Shown: positions 43,084-52,290, counted from the first letter of the stretch. The stretch: DNA of 64,000 bases from AP-15 sp035503615 (GCA_035503615.1 DATJTI010000070.1:8553-72552); one strand, 5' to 3'. Notes: a model not told the origin generated them from the letters alone. Translations and numbers: made by a program.

Positions 43084-44841
43084 CAACCCGTCGAGCAGCG
43101 GCTGCAGCTGCTCCGGCGCAGGTCGCCACCGGCGGATCGAGCTCTGGTAGAGCGGCTGGCGCACCTGCACCGAACTCGCGGTGTGGACCGGGCGCCGCGT
43201 GTTGTGGAAATCGAGACAGGCCTCGTCCCATTCGAGCCCGCAATGAGCGACGAGGCGGCGCGCCTCCTTTTCGAAATCGCCGACCAGCGTCTCGTATTGC
43301 ACGTCCAGCATGACCCCCGGCGGCAGCACCGTGCGCCAATGCGCCATCAGCTGCTGATAGGCGTGATAATACCGCCCGAGCTCGCCGAGGTCGTAGGTGA
43401 AGGGCTGGTCGCCGCCAAACAGGATCGAAAAGCACGACAGGCAGGTGTCGACCGGGTCGCGGCTGACATGGATCAGGCGCGCTTCGGGCAGAGCTAGGTG
43501 GATCAGCCCGGCAAACCGGAAATTCGCCGGCATCTTATCGGTGATCCGCAGCGCCGCGGGTGCCAAACCGGTAATCCGGTCGAGATAGCCCGCCCCGATG
43601 CGCCGCAACTCCGCGCCGCCGATATCGGCCGGGATGCCGTCGGGCCCGCCGAGCGCCACCACCGATTGCGCGAAATCGCTGAGCTCGCCGCCGCCGTGAA
43701 CCTCCGGGTGGCTCGCCAGCAGCTGCTCGACCAAGGTCGAGCCCGAGCGCGGCATGCCGATGATGAAGACCGGCAGCGGTGAAGGCTCGCCTTGCCCCGC
43801 CCGCTCGCGCATGATTTCGGCGCTGAACAGTTCGCTTGTGCGTTCGAGCTGACCTAAAGCCGCGGCCTCGTTGTAGCGGGTCCGTTCGCGCTTCAGCGCA
43901 TTGCCCTCGAGCAGATTGGCAAAGGATCGCTCGTGCTCGCCTAGATCGTCATAGATCTTGCCGAGCGCGAAGAAGAGATGGATGCGCTCCTCCGGCGACA
44001 GCGCGGCAGCTTCTCCGGCGAGTGCTTCCGCCGCCGCCAAGTGCGGCTCGTCGCGGGTGAAATGCTTGACCTCGGCGAGCGAGCGATAGAATTCGGCCTT
44101 GCGCGGCGCCAGCGCAATCGCCCGTTCCAGCTCGCCACGTGCCTCGTCGAGCCGGCCTAGGGTGCGCAACGCGGTGCCGCGGCCGTGATGGGCTTCGGCA
44201 AGATTTGGCGCCATCGCCAGCGCCTGGTCGAACCGCGCCAGCGCCTCGTCATGCCGGCCGACCAATTGCAAGGCGGCGCCGAGATTGTTGCACGCCCCGG
44301 CAGCGTCGGGGCGCAAGGCGGCGGCACGGCGGTAATGTGCGAGCGCCTCCTCGAAATGGTAGAGCTCGCGCAAGGCGGCGGCGAGATTGCTCTCGGCTTC
44401 GGCGTAATCGGGCTTGAGCGCCAGCGCTCGCCGATGATGGAGGATCGCCTCGTCTGGCCGGCCCTGAGCCTGCAGCGCCAATCCAATATTGTTTTCGACC
44501 TCGGCGTAGTCCGGCCTGATCGCGAGCGCCTTGGCGTAATGCGCCAGTGCCTCCTCGTATCGGCCCAAAAGGCGCAAGGCGATGCCCAGCGCGTTGTGCG
44601 CCTCGGCAAAATCCGGCTGCCGGGCGAGTGCTGCGCCAAACAGGCCGATCGCTTCGTCGGGCGCGCCCTGCCGGACCCGGATCAGCCCGAGATTAAAGAG
44701 CGCTCGGACATGGCCCGGCTCGCGTTCGAGCACCGCGCGATAGGCCGCCTCGGCTGCCGCGAGCCGGCCCTGCCGCTGCAATTCCAGCGCCGCGTCGAGA
44801 TCACGCGTCAGGTTGCGGGCTGCGCGCCAACGCCCGACCAT
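43072..44841 (-). CDS. TPR repeat protein with C-terminal sulfotransferase domain
   Basis: A 589-aa protein, start at ATG 44841 because the longer frame overlaps the GST gene. Residues 1-300 hold about eight tetratricopeptide repeats (for example ALAHYAKALAIRPDYAEVEN and AILHHRRALALKPDYAEAES). The C-terminal half is a sulfotransferase with the PAPS 5'-phosphosulfate loop VFIIGMPRSGSTLVEQLL and the 3'-phosphate region ARLIHVSRDPVDTCLS. It would sulfate a protein or glycan. Convergent with the PEP-CTERM gene. Confidence 0.9.
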   Translation of the reverse strand: MVGRWRAARNLTRDLDAALELQRQGRLAAAEAAYRAVLEREPGHVRALFNLGLIRVRQGAPDEAIGLFGAALARQPDFAEAHNALGIALRLLGRYEEALAHYAKALAIRPDYAEVENNIGLALQAQGRPDEAILHHRRALALKPDYAEAESNLAAALRELYHFEEALAHYRRAAALRPDAAGACNNLGAALQLVGRHDEALARFDQALAMAPNLAEAHHGRGTALRTLGRLDEARGELERAIALAPRKAEFYRSLAEVKHFTRDEPHLAAAEALAGEAAALSPEERIHLFFALGKIYDDLGEHERSFANLLEGNALKRERTRYNEAAALGQLERTSELFSAEIMRERAGQGEPSPLPVFIIGMPRSGSTLVEQLLASHPEVHGGGELSDFAQSVVALGGPDGIPADIGGAELRRIGAGYLDRITGLAPAALRITDKMPANFRFAGLIHLALPEARLIHVSRDPVDTCLSCFSILFGGDQPFTYDLGELGRYYHAYQQLMAHWRTVLPPGVMLDVQYETLVGDFEKEARRLVAHCGLEWDEACLDFHNTRRPVHTASSVQVRQPLYQSSIRRWRPAPEQLQPLLDGLAGG

Positions 44842-44896
44842 TTGCGGCAGCACGCGGCTTGCTCCCGCCGGCGGCGGCGCAACCCCGGGCTTTCGA

Positions 44897-45478
44897 CTAT
44901 GGCAGGTTGTAGCCGATTGCGTTTTCGATCTCGATCGTCTTCTGCACCGCCGGCCGCGCCATGATCCGCTCAAAATGAGCGTCGAGCGACGGGTATTCGC
45001 CGGCGGCCGGGTTGGTCGTGGTCTTGAACCGCCAATACAGCCGGAACAGGTGAATGTCGGCGATCGAATACCGGTCGCCAACCGCCCATTCCTTCGCTCC
45101 GAGGCGCGGCTCGGTGATCTTGAACACCTCCTTCCAGCGCTCGAGGCCGATCCGGCGCGCCGGGTGCACGGTTGCGGCAATGAACGACATCCACGAGATC
45201 GCCTGCGCCTCGGCTTCGAGCCCGCCCGATGGCCACAATCCCGCCTCGGGGTAGCGCCTGGCCAGATAGTAGAGGGTCGCCGCCACCTCGGTCAGCACCC
45301 GGCCGTCGATGACGAGGCTCGGCACCTTGCCTTCGGGGTTGACCTTCAGATAGTCGGGTGAGTGCTGCTCGCGCCGGGCAAAGGACAGCGGTTTCGCATC
45401 AAATGGGACGCCGATCTCGTGCAGCGCGATATGCGTCGCCATAGCACTCGATCCCGGTGAAAAATACAAAGTCAGCAT
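44897..45478 (-). CDS. Glutathione S-transferase family protein
   Basis: A 193-aa GST, start at ATG 45478 behind GGGGAGG. The N-terminal part MLTLYFSPGSSAMATHIALHEIG and VPSLVIDGRVLTEVAATLYYLA form the glutathione site with a Ser-type start typical of beta/theta-like bacterial GSTs. The helical domain follows from about residue 85 (ISWMSFIAATVHPARR). It lies 23 bases after the luciferase-like gene on the same strand. Confidence 0.9.
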   Translation of the reverse strand: MLTLYFSPGSSAMATHIALHEIGVPFDAKPLSFARREQHSPDYLKVNPEGKVPSLVIDGRVLTEVAATLYYLARRYPEAGLWPSGGLEAEAQAISWMSFIAATVHPARRIGLERWKEVFKITEPRLGAKEWAVGDRYSIADIHLFRLYWRFKTTTNPAAGEYPSLDAHFERIMARPAVQKTIEIENAIGYNLP

Positions 45479-45501
45479 CAAATCCTCCCCTCGGCGCCAG
45501 A

Positions 45502-46593
45502 TCACATACGCGGCCGTTCACCCGCGATCGTCCCCGCACTCGCCGCGGCGAACCGGGGCATGACCTCTTCGCACAACAGCCGCATCGCGTTCACGACATT
45601 CTGGTGCGGGATCAGCCCGCCGCAATTCAATTCGGCGAGAACCCCGCTGAGACCGATCTCGGCCTGCAATGTCTTCAGCTTCTCGGTGATCGCGTCGGGC
45701 GTGCCGATCAGCACATTGGCGGCAAGCGCGTCCTCGTAGGTCCGCGCGCGCAGATCGTGAACCCGCCGCATGCGCCGCGCCGCGGTTTCGGGATCGACCA
45801 GCCTTGCCGCGCCTTCGAGCAAATTCGCCTGCTCGTGATAGAAATGCATGATGCTGTCCCTCGGCGCGTCGCGGGCACGCTCATCGGTCTCGGCGATATA
45901 GGTCGGCGCCGAGACGAAAACCTGGCCGCGACCGGGATGCCCCGCCGCCCGCCAGGCCTCGTGATAGGCCGCGATCTGCGACGCGAGATCGGCCCAGCTG
46001 GTATGCCGCACCGAGGCGAACACCGCGACACCGCGGCGGCCGATCGCCGGAAAGGTGTCGGGCGTGCTGGCCGCGATCCGGATCGGCGGGGTCGGCCGCT
46101 GGTACGGCTTCGGCACCAGGCTCACATCCTTGAAGCGATGATAGGTGCCATCATACGAAAAGCTCGGCTCGGTCCAGGCGCGCTGCAGGATGTCGAGGAT
46201 TTCGCGAAACCGGGCCTGGCTCTCGGCATAGGAGATGCCGTAGGCCTCATAGGTCTGTGCAACCCCGCTGCGGCCGACCCCAAGGACCAGCCGGCCGTGG
46301 CTGAGCTGGTCGACCGTGGCGGCTTCTTCGGCGAGCCGCAGCGGATGGCACAATGGCAGGACCTGCACGGCGATGCCGATCTTGATGCGCCGGGTGCGCG
46401 CAGCGATCGCGCTGGCGATGCTGAGCGGCGCCGACAACACCGAACGGCGCGGCTCGAAATGCAATTCCGCCAGCCACATCACGTCGAGCCCGAGCCGCTC
46501 GGCGGCATCGACCTGCTCCATCGCCTCGTCGAAGGCTTCGCTTTCCGATCGGCCGGGAAGCGACGGAAACTCGTGGAACATGCCGAATTCCAT
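45502..46593 (-). CDS. LLM class flavin-dependent oxidoreductase
   Basis: A 363-aa bacterial luciferase-like TIM-barrel protein (GTG 46611 would add 6 residues). Segments include MEFGMFHEFPSLPGRSE, DVMWLAELHFEPRRSVLSAP, VQVLPLCHPLRLAEEAATVD and HGRLVLGVGRSG. Members use reduced flavin to oxidise organic substrates. Two GST genes flank it on the same strand, suggesting a detoxification operon. Confidence 0.88.
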   Translation of the reverse strand: MEFGMFHEFPSLPGRSESEAFDEAMEQVDAAERLGLDVMWLAELHFEPRRSVLSAPLSIASAIAARTRRIKIGIAVQVLPLCHPLRLAEEAATVDQLSHGRLVLGVGRSGVAQTYEAYGISYAESQARFREILDILQRAWTEPSFSYDGTYHRFKDVSLVPKPYQRPTPPIRIAASTPDTFPAIGRRGVAVFASVRHTSWADLASQIAAYHEAWRAAGHPGRGQVFVSAPTYIAETDERARDAPRDSIMHFYHEQANLLEGAARLVDPETAARRMRRVHDLRARTYEDALAANVLIGTPDAITEKLKTLQAEIGLSGVLAELNCGGLIPHQNVVNAMRLLCEEVMPRFAAASAGTIAGERPRM

Positions 46594-46674
46594 GACCGGA
46601 CCCGTTGTCACGCCGAAGAGCCGGGCACCCTAGCCAAGCCCCTGTGGTGCTGCCAAGCATGATTGCGCGCCGCC

Positions 46675-46699
46675 AGCGCCACCATCGGCGGGTGGCGCT
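46675..46699 (-). terminator. Hairpin after the GST gene
   Basis: Perfect 9-base arms agcgccacc and ggtggcgct with a 7-base loop lie 21 bases beyond the stop of the minus-strand GST gene at 46720. No run of T follows, so it may be a pause or RNA-stabilising structure rather than an intrinsic terminator. Confidence 0.45.
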
Positions 46700-46719
46700 C
46701 GAGGGCCAGCCGCGATGGC

Positions 46720-47445
46720 CTAATCCGCGCCGTCGAGCTCGGGATAATGGCGAAAGATGCCGTGCTGGTTGAACGCGATGCGCCGGTCGGAGGCAAGATA
46801 GGCGGCGATGCGCGGGCGGGCCGCGACCTGATCATGCAAGGCCGTGACGCGCGGGTGCCCCGGTTCGAGCGCGGCCATCGCCCGGGGAAAGGCGTAGCGC
46901 AGACCGGCCACGATCTGGAACAGCGACAGATCGGGATAGCTCAGCCGCGCGCCGACAAGATGACCGCCACGCGATGTGTTGCGCGCCAGCACCCGCTCGA
47001 AATAGCCGAGATATTTGGGCATGCGCGCGCGCCGGAAATCGGCGGCACGGGCCAACGCTTCCTGCCGCTGGTCCTCGTAATAGAGGCTGCCGGCGATCGG
47101 ATGGTGGGTGTCGTGCGTCTCGTCGACAAAATCGGCGATCGTCAATTGCAGTTGATGCGCCCATAGCCGGCCCGCCTCGGCCACCGGCGCCAGGCCGTGA
47201 TGGGCGCCGAGATAAAGGAGGATGTTCGCGGTCTGCCCGATCAGCAGCACGCCGGCCTTCAGATAGGGTGGGGCGAAGGACGGGCGCGGCACCTCCTCGC
47301 CCTCGATCAGCCGCATCATCTCGGTTTCGCCGCCCCCTTGGCGCGCGACATCGACGTATTCGGCACCAGCCTCCTCAAGTGCCAGCCGGACAAACTCGCC
47401 GCGGCCCTGGATCGCCGACCAGTAATAGAGCTCGTAGGCCATCAT
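46720..47445 (-). CDS. Glutathione S-transferase family protein
   Basis: A 241-aa GST starting MMAYELYYWSAIQGRGEFVRLALEEAG behind GGGAGG. The pattern YYWSAIQGRGE with the Tyr and the motif IGQTANILLYLG match the sigma/alpha-like eukaryotic-style GSTs. The helical half contains RLSYPDLSLFQIVAGLRYAFP. Substrate unknown. It is first on this minus-strand run, followed by the luciferase-like and second GST genes. Confidence 0.9.
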   Translation of the reverse strand: MMAYELYYWSAIQGRGEFVRLALEEAGAEYVDVARQGGGETEMMRLIEGEEVPRPSFAPPYLKAGVLLIGQTANILLYLGAHHGLAPVAEAGRLWAHQLQLTIADFVDETHDTHHPIAGSLYYEDQRQEALARAADFRRARMPKYLGYFERVLARNTSRGGHLVGARLSYPDLSLFQIVAGLRYAFPRAMAALEPGHPRVTALHDQVAARPRIAAYLASDRRIAFNQHGIFRHYPELDGAD

Positions 47446-47472
47446 CCCCTCCCGACCCGGCGCGCCAAGATG

Positions 47473-47865
47473 TTACCTCTCGATCACGAACGGCCGGACA
47501 GCTCGGGCAAAATCCTCCTCGCCGGTCCGATGCTCGACCAATGCGATCACGGCGTCAGCCCAGCGTTGCGTATCATCGATTGCGAGATCGTAGCCATTGA
47601 TATTGAGGAACTGGACCATTGCGACAAAGCAGGTGCGCTTGTTTCCTTGCGCAAATGCGTGTGCCTGGGCAATGCCCGCGAGCAGCCTGACGGCGAGCGC
47701 AAGGATATCCTCCTCGCCGTAAGCAAACGCGTTCTGCGGCCGCGCCAAGGCGCTTTCTAGAAGCCCCCGTTCGCGCACAAAATGTGGCTCTGCGGTAATC
47801 TCGACAACGGTTCGATTGATGTCGATGACTGTCTCTGCGGACAGCCATTGCGGCTCATTTGGCAA
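47473..47865 (-). CDS. doc: Death-on-curing (Doc/Fic) family toxin
   Basis: A 130-aa toxin of the Doc family. The Fic motif HAFAQGNKRTCFVAM carries the catalytic His and the Gly-Asn-Lys-Arg loop; Doc phosphorylates elongation factor Tu and stops translation. There is no ATG; TTG 47865 gives the family-like start LPNEPQWLSAETVIDIN and overlaps the antitoxin stop by 11 bases, while TTG 47895 would be longer. The overlap implies coupled translation with the antitoxin just upstream. Confidence 0.88.
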   Translation of the reverse strand: MPNEPQWLSAETVIDINRTVVEITAEPHFVRERGLLESALARPQNAFAYGEEDILALAVRLLAGIAQAHAFAQGNKRTCFVAMVQFLNINGYDLAIDDTQRWADAVIALVEHRTGEEDFARAVRPFVIER

Positions 47866-48031
47866 GTTCTGCAAGGATGTTCGGGAAGCGGGCAATGATC
47901 TCGCGGGTTAACGCGCCGTGGTCAACCTCACCCTCGACCGGCCGCGCGCGCAGGATTTCTTTTTCGGCCCGCTGGCGTGGCGTGGTCCCTGATTTTGGAT
48001 GCTGTTTGCTGATTTCCTGGGTGTTCGCCAT
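47855..48031 (-). CDS. Antitoxin of the Doc pair, small
   Basis: A 58-aa protein, MANTQEISKQHPKSGTTPRQ onward, ending in TREIIARFPNILAELAK. It is encoded right before Doc, overlapping by 11 bases, in the place of an antitoxin. The C-terminal helical segment (GEVDHGALTREIIARF) is suited to wrap and block the toxin, while the N-terminal basic, Gln/Lys-rich half may bind DNA. It is not clearly Phd but does the same positional job. Role inferred mainly from position. Confidence 0.7.
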   Translation of the reverse strand: MANTQEISKQHPKSGTTPRQRAEKEILRARPVEGEVDHGALTREIIARFPNILAELAK

Positions 48032-48122
48032 GAAGTATCGATCCTGCCTTGCTCGATTTGATAAGTACGCGATTTACCGGGAAACACAAGGCGGTTGCCT
48101 TGCGGCGGCGCCGCCGGGCTTT

Positions 48123-49502
48123 CTAATCCGCGGCGAGCTTCTGCGGGCGGGCGACCTTGTCGCGCATCGTCACGAATTCCTCGGCCGCACTCGGGTGGAT
48201 GCCGACGGTCTGGTCGAACTGCCGCTTGGTGGCGCCGCATTTGACCGCGATCGCCAGCCCCTGGATGATCTCCGGCGCGTCGGGGCCGAGCATGTGGCAG
48301 CCGACCACCCGCTCGCTCTTCGCATCGACGACAAGCTTCATGAAGGTGCGCTCGTCGCGCCCTGAGAGGGTGTTCTTCATCGGCCTGAAGCGGGACGCAT
48401 AGATGTCGATGTCGCCATGGCGGCGGCGCGCCTCGTCTTCCGTCAACCCGACCGTGCCGATCGGCGGCTGGCTGAACACGGCCGAGGGCACGTCGTCATG
48501 GTCCATGCGGATCGGGTTGTTGTTGTAGAGCGTCTCGGCGATCGCACGGCCCTCGGCGATCGCCACCGGCGTCAGGTTGATCCGGTCGGTCACGTCGCCG
48601 ACGGCGTAGATGTTCGGGACCGTCGTCGAGCGCTGCCATTCATCGACCACGACGGCACCATGCTCGGTCAGCGTGACACCGGCCTCGGCGAGCCCCAGCC
48701 CCTTGGTGTTGGGTCTGCGGCCGGTGGCGTACATGACGAGATCGGTCTCGATCGTGCCGCCATCGCCGGTGGTGAGGGTGTAGCCGTTTGCGGTCTTGTC
48801 GATCCGCGCCACCGTGGTACGGTTGCGGATCGTGATGCCGCGCCCCTTCATCTCCTCGCCGAGATGGACCCGCAGATCCTCGTCGAACCCGCGCAACACC
48901 TCCTCGCGCCGGATGATCTCGACGACCTCGCTGCCGAACCCGGCGAAGATGCCGGCGAACTCGACCGCGATATAGCCGCCGCCGACAATCACGATGCGTC
49001 GCGGCAAGGCGGCCAAGTCGAGCGCCTCGTTCGACGAAATGACATGCTCGATCCCGGGCAGCGCCGGGGTCTCCGGCCAGCCGCCGACCGCAACCAGGAT
49101 CTTGTCGGCGGTATAGCGCCGGCCGGCGACCTCGACCGTATGCGGATCGACGATGATGCCGCGCCCGTCGATGATCTCGACATGGGCGTTGTTCAGCATG
49201 TTGATATAGATCTGCGACAGCCGGCCGATTTCCTTGTCCTTGGCGGCGATCAGGTGCCCCCAATCGAATTCCGCCGGCGGCACGGTCCAGCCATAGCCGG
49301 CGGCATCGGCAAACGCGTCGGCGAATTGGGCGCCATAGACGAGCAGCTTTTTCGGCACGCAGCCGCGCAAGACGCAGGTGCCGCCGATCCGCAATTCCTC
49401 GCAGATCGCCACCCGTGCGCCATAGCCGGCGGCGCGTCGCGAGCTTGCCACTCCGCCAGAGCCGGCGCCGATCGTGAACATGTCGAAATCGTAGCGCGCC
49501 AT
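48123..49502 (-). CDS. gor: Glutathione-disulfide reductase
   Basis: A 459-aa FAD flavoenzyme that reduces GSSG with NADPH. FAD site: DFDMFTIGAGSGGVASSRRA; redox disulfide: GGTCVLRGCVPKK; NADPH site: VIVGGGYIAVEFAGIFAGFG; FAD-binding end: IYAVGDVTDRINLTPVAIAEG; C-terminal catalytic His region: IHPSAAEEFVTM. AAGGAG precedes the ATG. Together with nearby GST genes it supports an active glutathione system. Confidence 0.95.
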   Translation of the reverse strand: MARYDFDMFTIGAGSGGVASSRRAAGYGARVAICEELRIGGTCVLRGCVPKKLLVYGAQFADAFADAAGYGWTVPPAEFDWGHLIAAKDKEIGRLSQIYINMLNNAHVEIIDGRGIIVDPHTVEVAGRRYTADKILVAVGGWPETPALPGIEHVISSNEALDLAALPRRIVIVGGGYIAVEFAGIFAGFGSEVVEIIRREEVLRGFDEDLRVHLGEEMKGRGITIRNRTTVARIDKTANGYTLTTGDGGTIETDLVMYATGRRPNTKGLGLAEAGVTLTEHGAVVVDEWQRSTTVPNIYAVGDVTDRINLTPVAIAEGRAIAETLYNNNPIRMDHDDVPSAVFSQPPIGTVGLTEDEARRRHGDIDIYASRFRPMKNTLSGRDERTFMKLVVDAKSERVVGCHMLGPDAPEIIQGLAIAVKCGATKRQFDQTVGIHPSAAEEFVTMRDKVARPQKLAAD

Positions 49503-49618
49503 TTGCGGTCTGCTCCTTCAGCCTCGACACCCGCTGTCTGGTTGTCACAACTCGGCCGATGCTGCAAGCGCCGGCACTCGGTTATGATCGCGGCGAGACG
49601 CTGAACAGGAGGCCCGCG

Positions 49619-50230
49619 ATGTCTTCGACCCATGACCCGATCCCGATCGACCATCACGACTGGCACTCCGCGGGCTATGTCGATCAGTGGATCGCGCGCG
49701 ACCTCACCCGCGACGACGAGCGCCGCATCCGCCTGCGCCGGATGCTGGCCGTCGCGGCGCGCCCGGCCGATGCCGAATTCGCCGTGCTCGATGTCGGCGG
49801 CGGTTACGGTGTCGTCACCGAAGAGGTGCTGCGCGCCTTCCCGCACGCCCAAGTCACCTTGCAGGATTATTCGCAGCCGATGCTCGATCGCGCGCGTGCC
49901 CGCCTGACGGAACATGGCGCAAAGGTCCGCTACGCGCTGGGTGATCTGCGCGACCCGGCCTGGGCCCGCGCGGTCGGCGGTCCGTTCGACCTCGTCGTCT
50001 CGGCGATCGCGATCCACAATCTGCGCGACAGCAGTCAGATCGCCGCCTGCTATCGCGCAATTGCCGGGCTGGTGAAGCCCGACGGTGTCTTTCTCGACTA
50101 TGATCTGTTCGAGCTGATCGGCGGCCTCGACGCGCAGCTGAGCACGATCCGCGATGCCGGGTTTGCCACCGCCGAATGCGTCTGGCAGGAAGGTCGGGTG
50201 GCGATCGTCGCCGCGCGGCCGCGGAGCTAG
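49619..50230 (+). CDS. Class I SAM-dependent methyltransferase
   Basis: A 203-aa methyltransferase, start at ATG 49619 behind AGGAGG. SAM-binding motif I is FAVLDVGGGYGVVTEEVL, then VTLQDYSQPMLDRARARL and FDLVVSAIAIHNLRD. It is a small-molecule type; the substrate is not known. It diverges from gor. Confidence 0.87.
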   Translation: MSSTHDPIPIDHHDWHSAGYVDQWIARDLTRDDERRIRLRRMLAVAARPADAEFAVLDVGGGYGVVTEEVLRAFPHAQVTLQDYSQPMLDRARARLTEHGAKVRYALGDLRDPAWARAVGGPFDLVVSAIAIHNLRDSSQIAACYRAIAGLVKPDGVFLDYDLFELIGGLDAQLSTIRDAGFATAECVWQEGRVAIVAARPRS

Positions 50231-50377
50231 CGCCGCCGATCCGATCTGCCCGCGACCGACGCAGTGCGATCGCGGGCTTGCGCGCGGTGGCCCCGTGTCG
50301 CATCGTGCAAGGCGAACGGCGCGCTAGTCTCACGCTTGGCGATCGCGTATTTCGTGGGGAACAATGGAATCCGGCCA

Positions 50378-51427
50378 ATGACCGTGCCCGAAACGGCAGC
50401 GGAGCCGCGTGCGCTGACCCAGCTGTTGTCGCTCGGCCTGACCCGCGCCGCAATCTTCCTCGTCGTCACCGTCGAACCCGGTCCGGCGGCGGAAACCGCA
50501 GTCCGGTCGCTGTGCGCCGATTTCGCGGCGCTGGTGCGCGCCGTCGGGTTTCGCGATCTCGACGGGAAGCTGTCCTGCATCCTCGGGTTTGGTGCGGCGG
50601 CCTGGGACCGCCTGTTCGGTGCGCCGCGGCCGGCCGAACTGCACCCGTTTCGTGAATTCGGCGGCGGGGCGCGTCACGCGATCGCCACCCCGGGCGACCT
50701 GCTGTTTCATATCCGGGCGCAGCGCATGGATCTGTGCTTCGAATTCGCCAGCCAGATCATGAGCCGGCTCGGTGCGGCGGTGGCGGTGGCCGACGAGGTC
50801 CACGGCTTCGGATATTTCGACCAGCGCGACCTGTTGGGATTTGTCGACGGCACCGAGAATCCGCAGGGTGAGGCCGCGTTCGATGCGGCCCTGGTCGGCG
50901 CCGAGGATCCGAGGTTCGCCGGCGGCAGCTATGTCATCGTGCAGAAATACCTGCATGATCTCGGCGCCTGGAACGCGCTGCCGACCGAGGCGCAGGAACG
51001 CATCATCGGCCGCAGCAAGCTCGCCAATGTCGAGCTCGACGCCGCCGTCAAGCCGAGCTCCGCGCACAACGAGCTGACCAAGATCGTCGAGAATGGCGAG
51101 GAGATCAAAATCGTCCGCGACAACATGGCGTTCGGCGAGGCCGGGAAGGGTGAATTCGGCACCTATTTCATCGGCTATGCGCGCTCGCCGCGAACCATCG
51201 AGCAGATGCTCGAAAACATGTTCGTCGGCAAGCCGCCGGGAAACTACGACCGCATTCTCGACTTCAGCCGCGCCGTCACCGGCAATCTGTTCTTCGTTCC
51301 GACCACCGCATTCCTCGAAAACGTGCCGACCGCGGCGGCGGCCACGGCTGAACCCGCTCCGTCCGCTCCATCGCTGTCCGACGGCTCGCTCGGCATCGGC
51401 TCCCTCAGGGAAAGGTCCCCACAATGA
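50378..51427 (+). CDS. Dye-decolorizing (DyP-type) peroxidase, encapsulin cargo
   Basis: A 349-aa haem peroxidase. The family motif LLGFVDGTENP (GxxDG) holds the distal Asp; SSAHNELTK and GYARSPRT carry the proximal His region and the Arg. The last 17 residues after an Ala/Pro linker read LSDGSLGIGSLRERSPQ, matching encapsulin-targeting peptides such as the DGSLGIGSL consensus. The shell gene overlaps by four bases. The start is ATG 50378; ribosome site is weak. The enzyme oxidises dyes or lignin-like substrates with hydrogen peroxide. Confidence 0.94.
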   Translation: MTVPETAAEPRALTQLLSLGLTRAAIFLVVTVEPGPAAETAVRSLCADFAALVRAVGFRDLDGKLSCILGFGAAAWDRLFGAPRPAELHPFREFGGGARHAIATPGDLLFHIRAQRMDLCFEFASQIMSRLGAAVAVADEVHGFGYFDQRDLLGFVDGTENPQGEAAFDAALVGAEDPRFAGGSYVIVQKYLHDLGAWNALPTEAQERIIGRSKLANVELDAAVKPSSAHNELTKIVENGEEIKIVRDNMAFGEAGKGEFGTYFIGYARSPRTIEQMLENMFVGKPPGNYDRILDFSRAVTGNLFFVPTTAFLENVPTAAAATAEPAPSAPSLSDGSLGIGSLRERSPQ

Positions 51428-52233
51428 ATAATTTGCACCGCGAGCTGGCGCCGATTTCCGACATGGCCTGGGCGCAGATCGATGAGGAAACCGCGCGCAC
51501 GCTGAAGCGCTATCTGGCCGGGCGGCGCGTCGTCGATGTCGCGGGGCCAGGGGGTGCCACGCTCGCTGCCATCGGCACCGGCCATCTGCGCAGCATCGCC
51601 GCACCGGGCGACGGCATTCTCGCCCGACAGCGCGAGGCGAAGCCGCTCGTTGAATTGCGCGTACCGTTCGAATTGGATCGCCAGATGATCGACGATGTCG
51701 AGCGCGGCGCCAATGATTCGGACTGGCAGCCGGCCAAGGACGCGGCCAAGAAGATCGCGTTTGCCGAGGACGCGGCGATTTTCGAGGGTTACGCCGCGGG
51801 TGGCATCGAGGGCGTGCGCCAGGGCGCCAGCAACCCGGTCGTGACGCTGCCGGCCGATGTGCGCAACTACCCCAACGCGATCGCCCATGCGCTGACCGAG
51901 CTGCGCCTCGCCGGGGTCAACGGCCCGTATTCGGTGCTGCTCGGCGCCGAGGCCTATACCGCGGTCAGCGAGGGCGTCGATTACGGTTACCCGATCATCC
52001 AGCACATCCATCGGCTGGTCGAAACCGAGATCATCTGGGCCCCGGCGATTGCCGGTGGCTTTGTGCTGAGCACGCGCGGCGGCGATTTCGCACTGCATCT
52101 GGGCCAGGATTTTTCGATCGGCTATCTCTCCCACACCGATGCCGCGGTGCGCCTCTATCTGCAGGAGACGTTCACCTTCCTGCTCTTGACTGCCGAAGCC
52201 GCGGTGGCGCTGGCCCCGTCATCCGCCGTCTGA
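51424..52233 (+). CDS. Encapsulin shell protein (family 1)
   Basis: A 269-aa HK97-fold protein that self-assembles into a protein nanocompartment. It starts MNNLHRELAPISDMAWAQIDEEA-like (ending ARTLKRYLAGRRVVDVAGPGG) and includes RVPFELDRQMIDDVERGANDSD, AFAEDAAIF-type and NGPYSVLLGAEAYTAV regions and ends TDAAVRLYLQETFTFLLLTAEAA. The length is that of family 1 (about 265 aa). It overlaps the DyP gene by four bases, so the cargo is made with the shell. Confidence 0.96.
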   Translation: MNNLHRELAPISDMAWAQIDEETARTLKRYLAGRRVVDVAGPGGATLAAIGTGHLRSIAAPGDGILARQREAKPLVELRVPFELDRQMIDDVERGANDSDWQPAKDAAKKIAFAEDAAIFEGYAAGGIEGVRQGASNPVVTLPADVRNYPNAIAHALTELRLAGVNGPYSVLLGAEAYTAVSEGVDYGYPIIQHIHRLVETEIIWAPAIAGGFVLSTRGGDFALHLGQDFSIGYLSHTDAAVRLYLQETFTFLLLTAEAAVALAPSSAV

Positions 52234-52244
52234 TCGGCCGATCC

Positions 52245-52290
52245 GGATCCCAAATCTCAGCCGACCCGGATCCCAAATCTCAGCCGACCC
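52245..52290. repeat. Direct repeat, 2 x 23 bases, at the hydrolase stop
   Basis: Two identical 23-base units beginning ggatcccaaatctcagccga (52245-52267, 52268-52290) separate the encapsulin gene from the convergent hydrolase; the second holds its TGA stop. Confidence 0.8.

Noticed and set aside
43072..45180. TPR-sulfotransferase start at 45180
   Set aside because: The first 113 residues overlap the GST gene in another frame and are Arg/Ser-rich noise; ATG 44841 is better.
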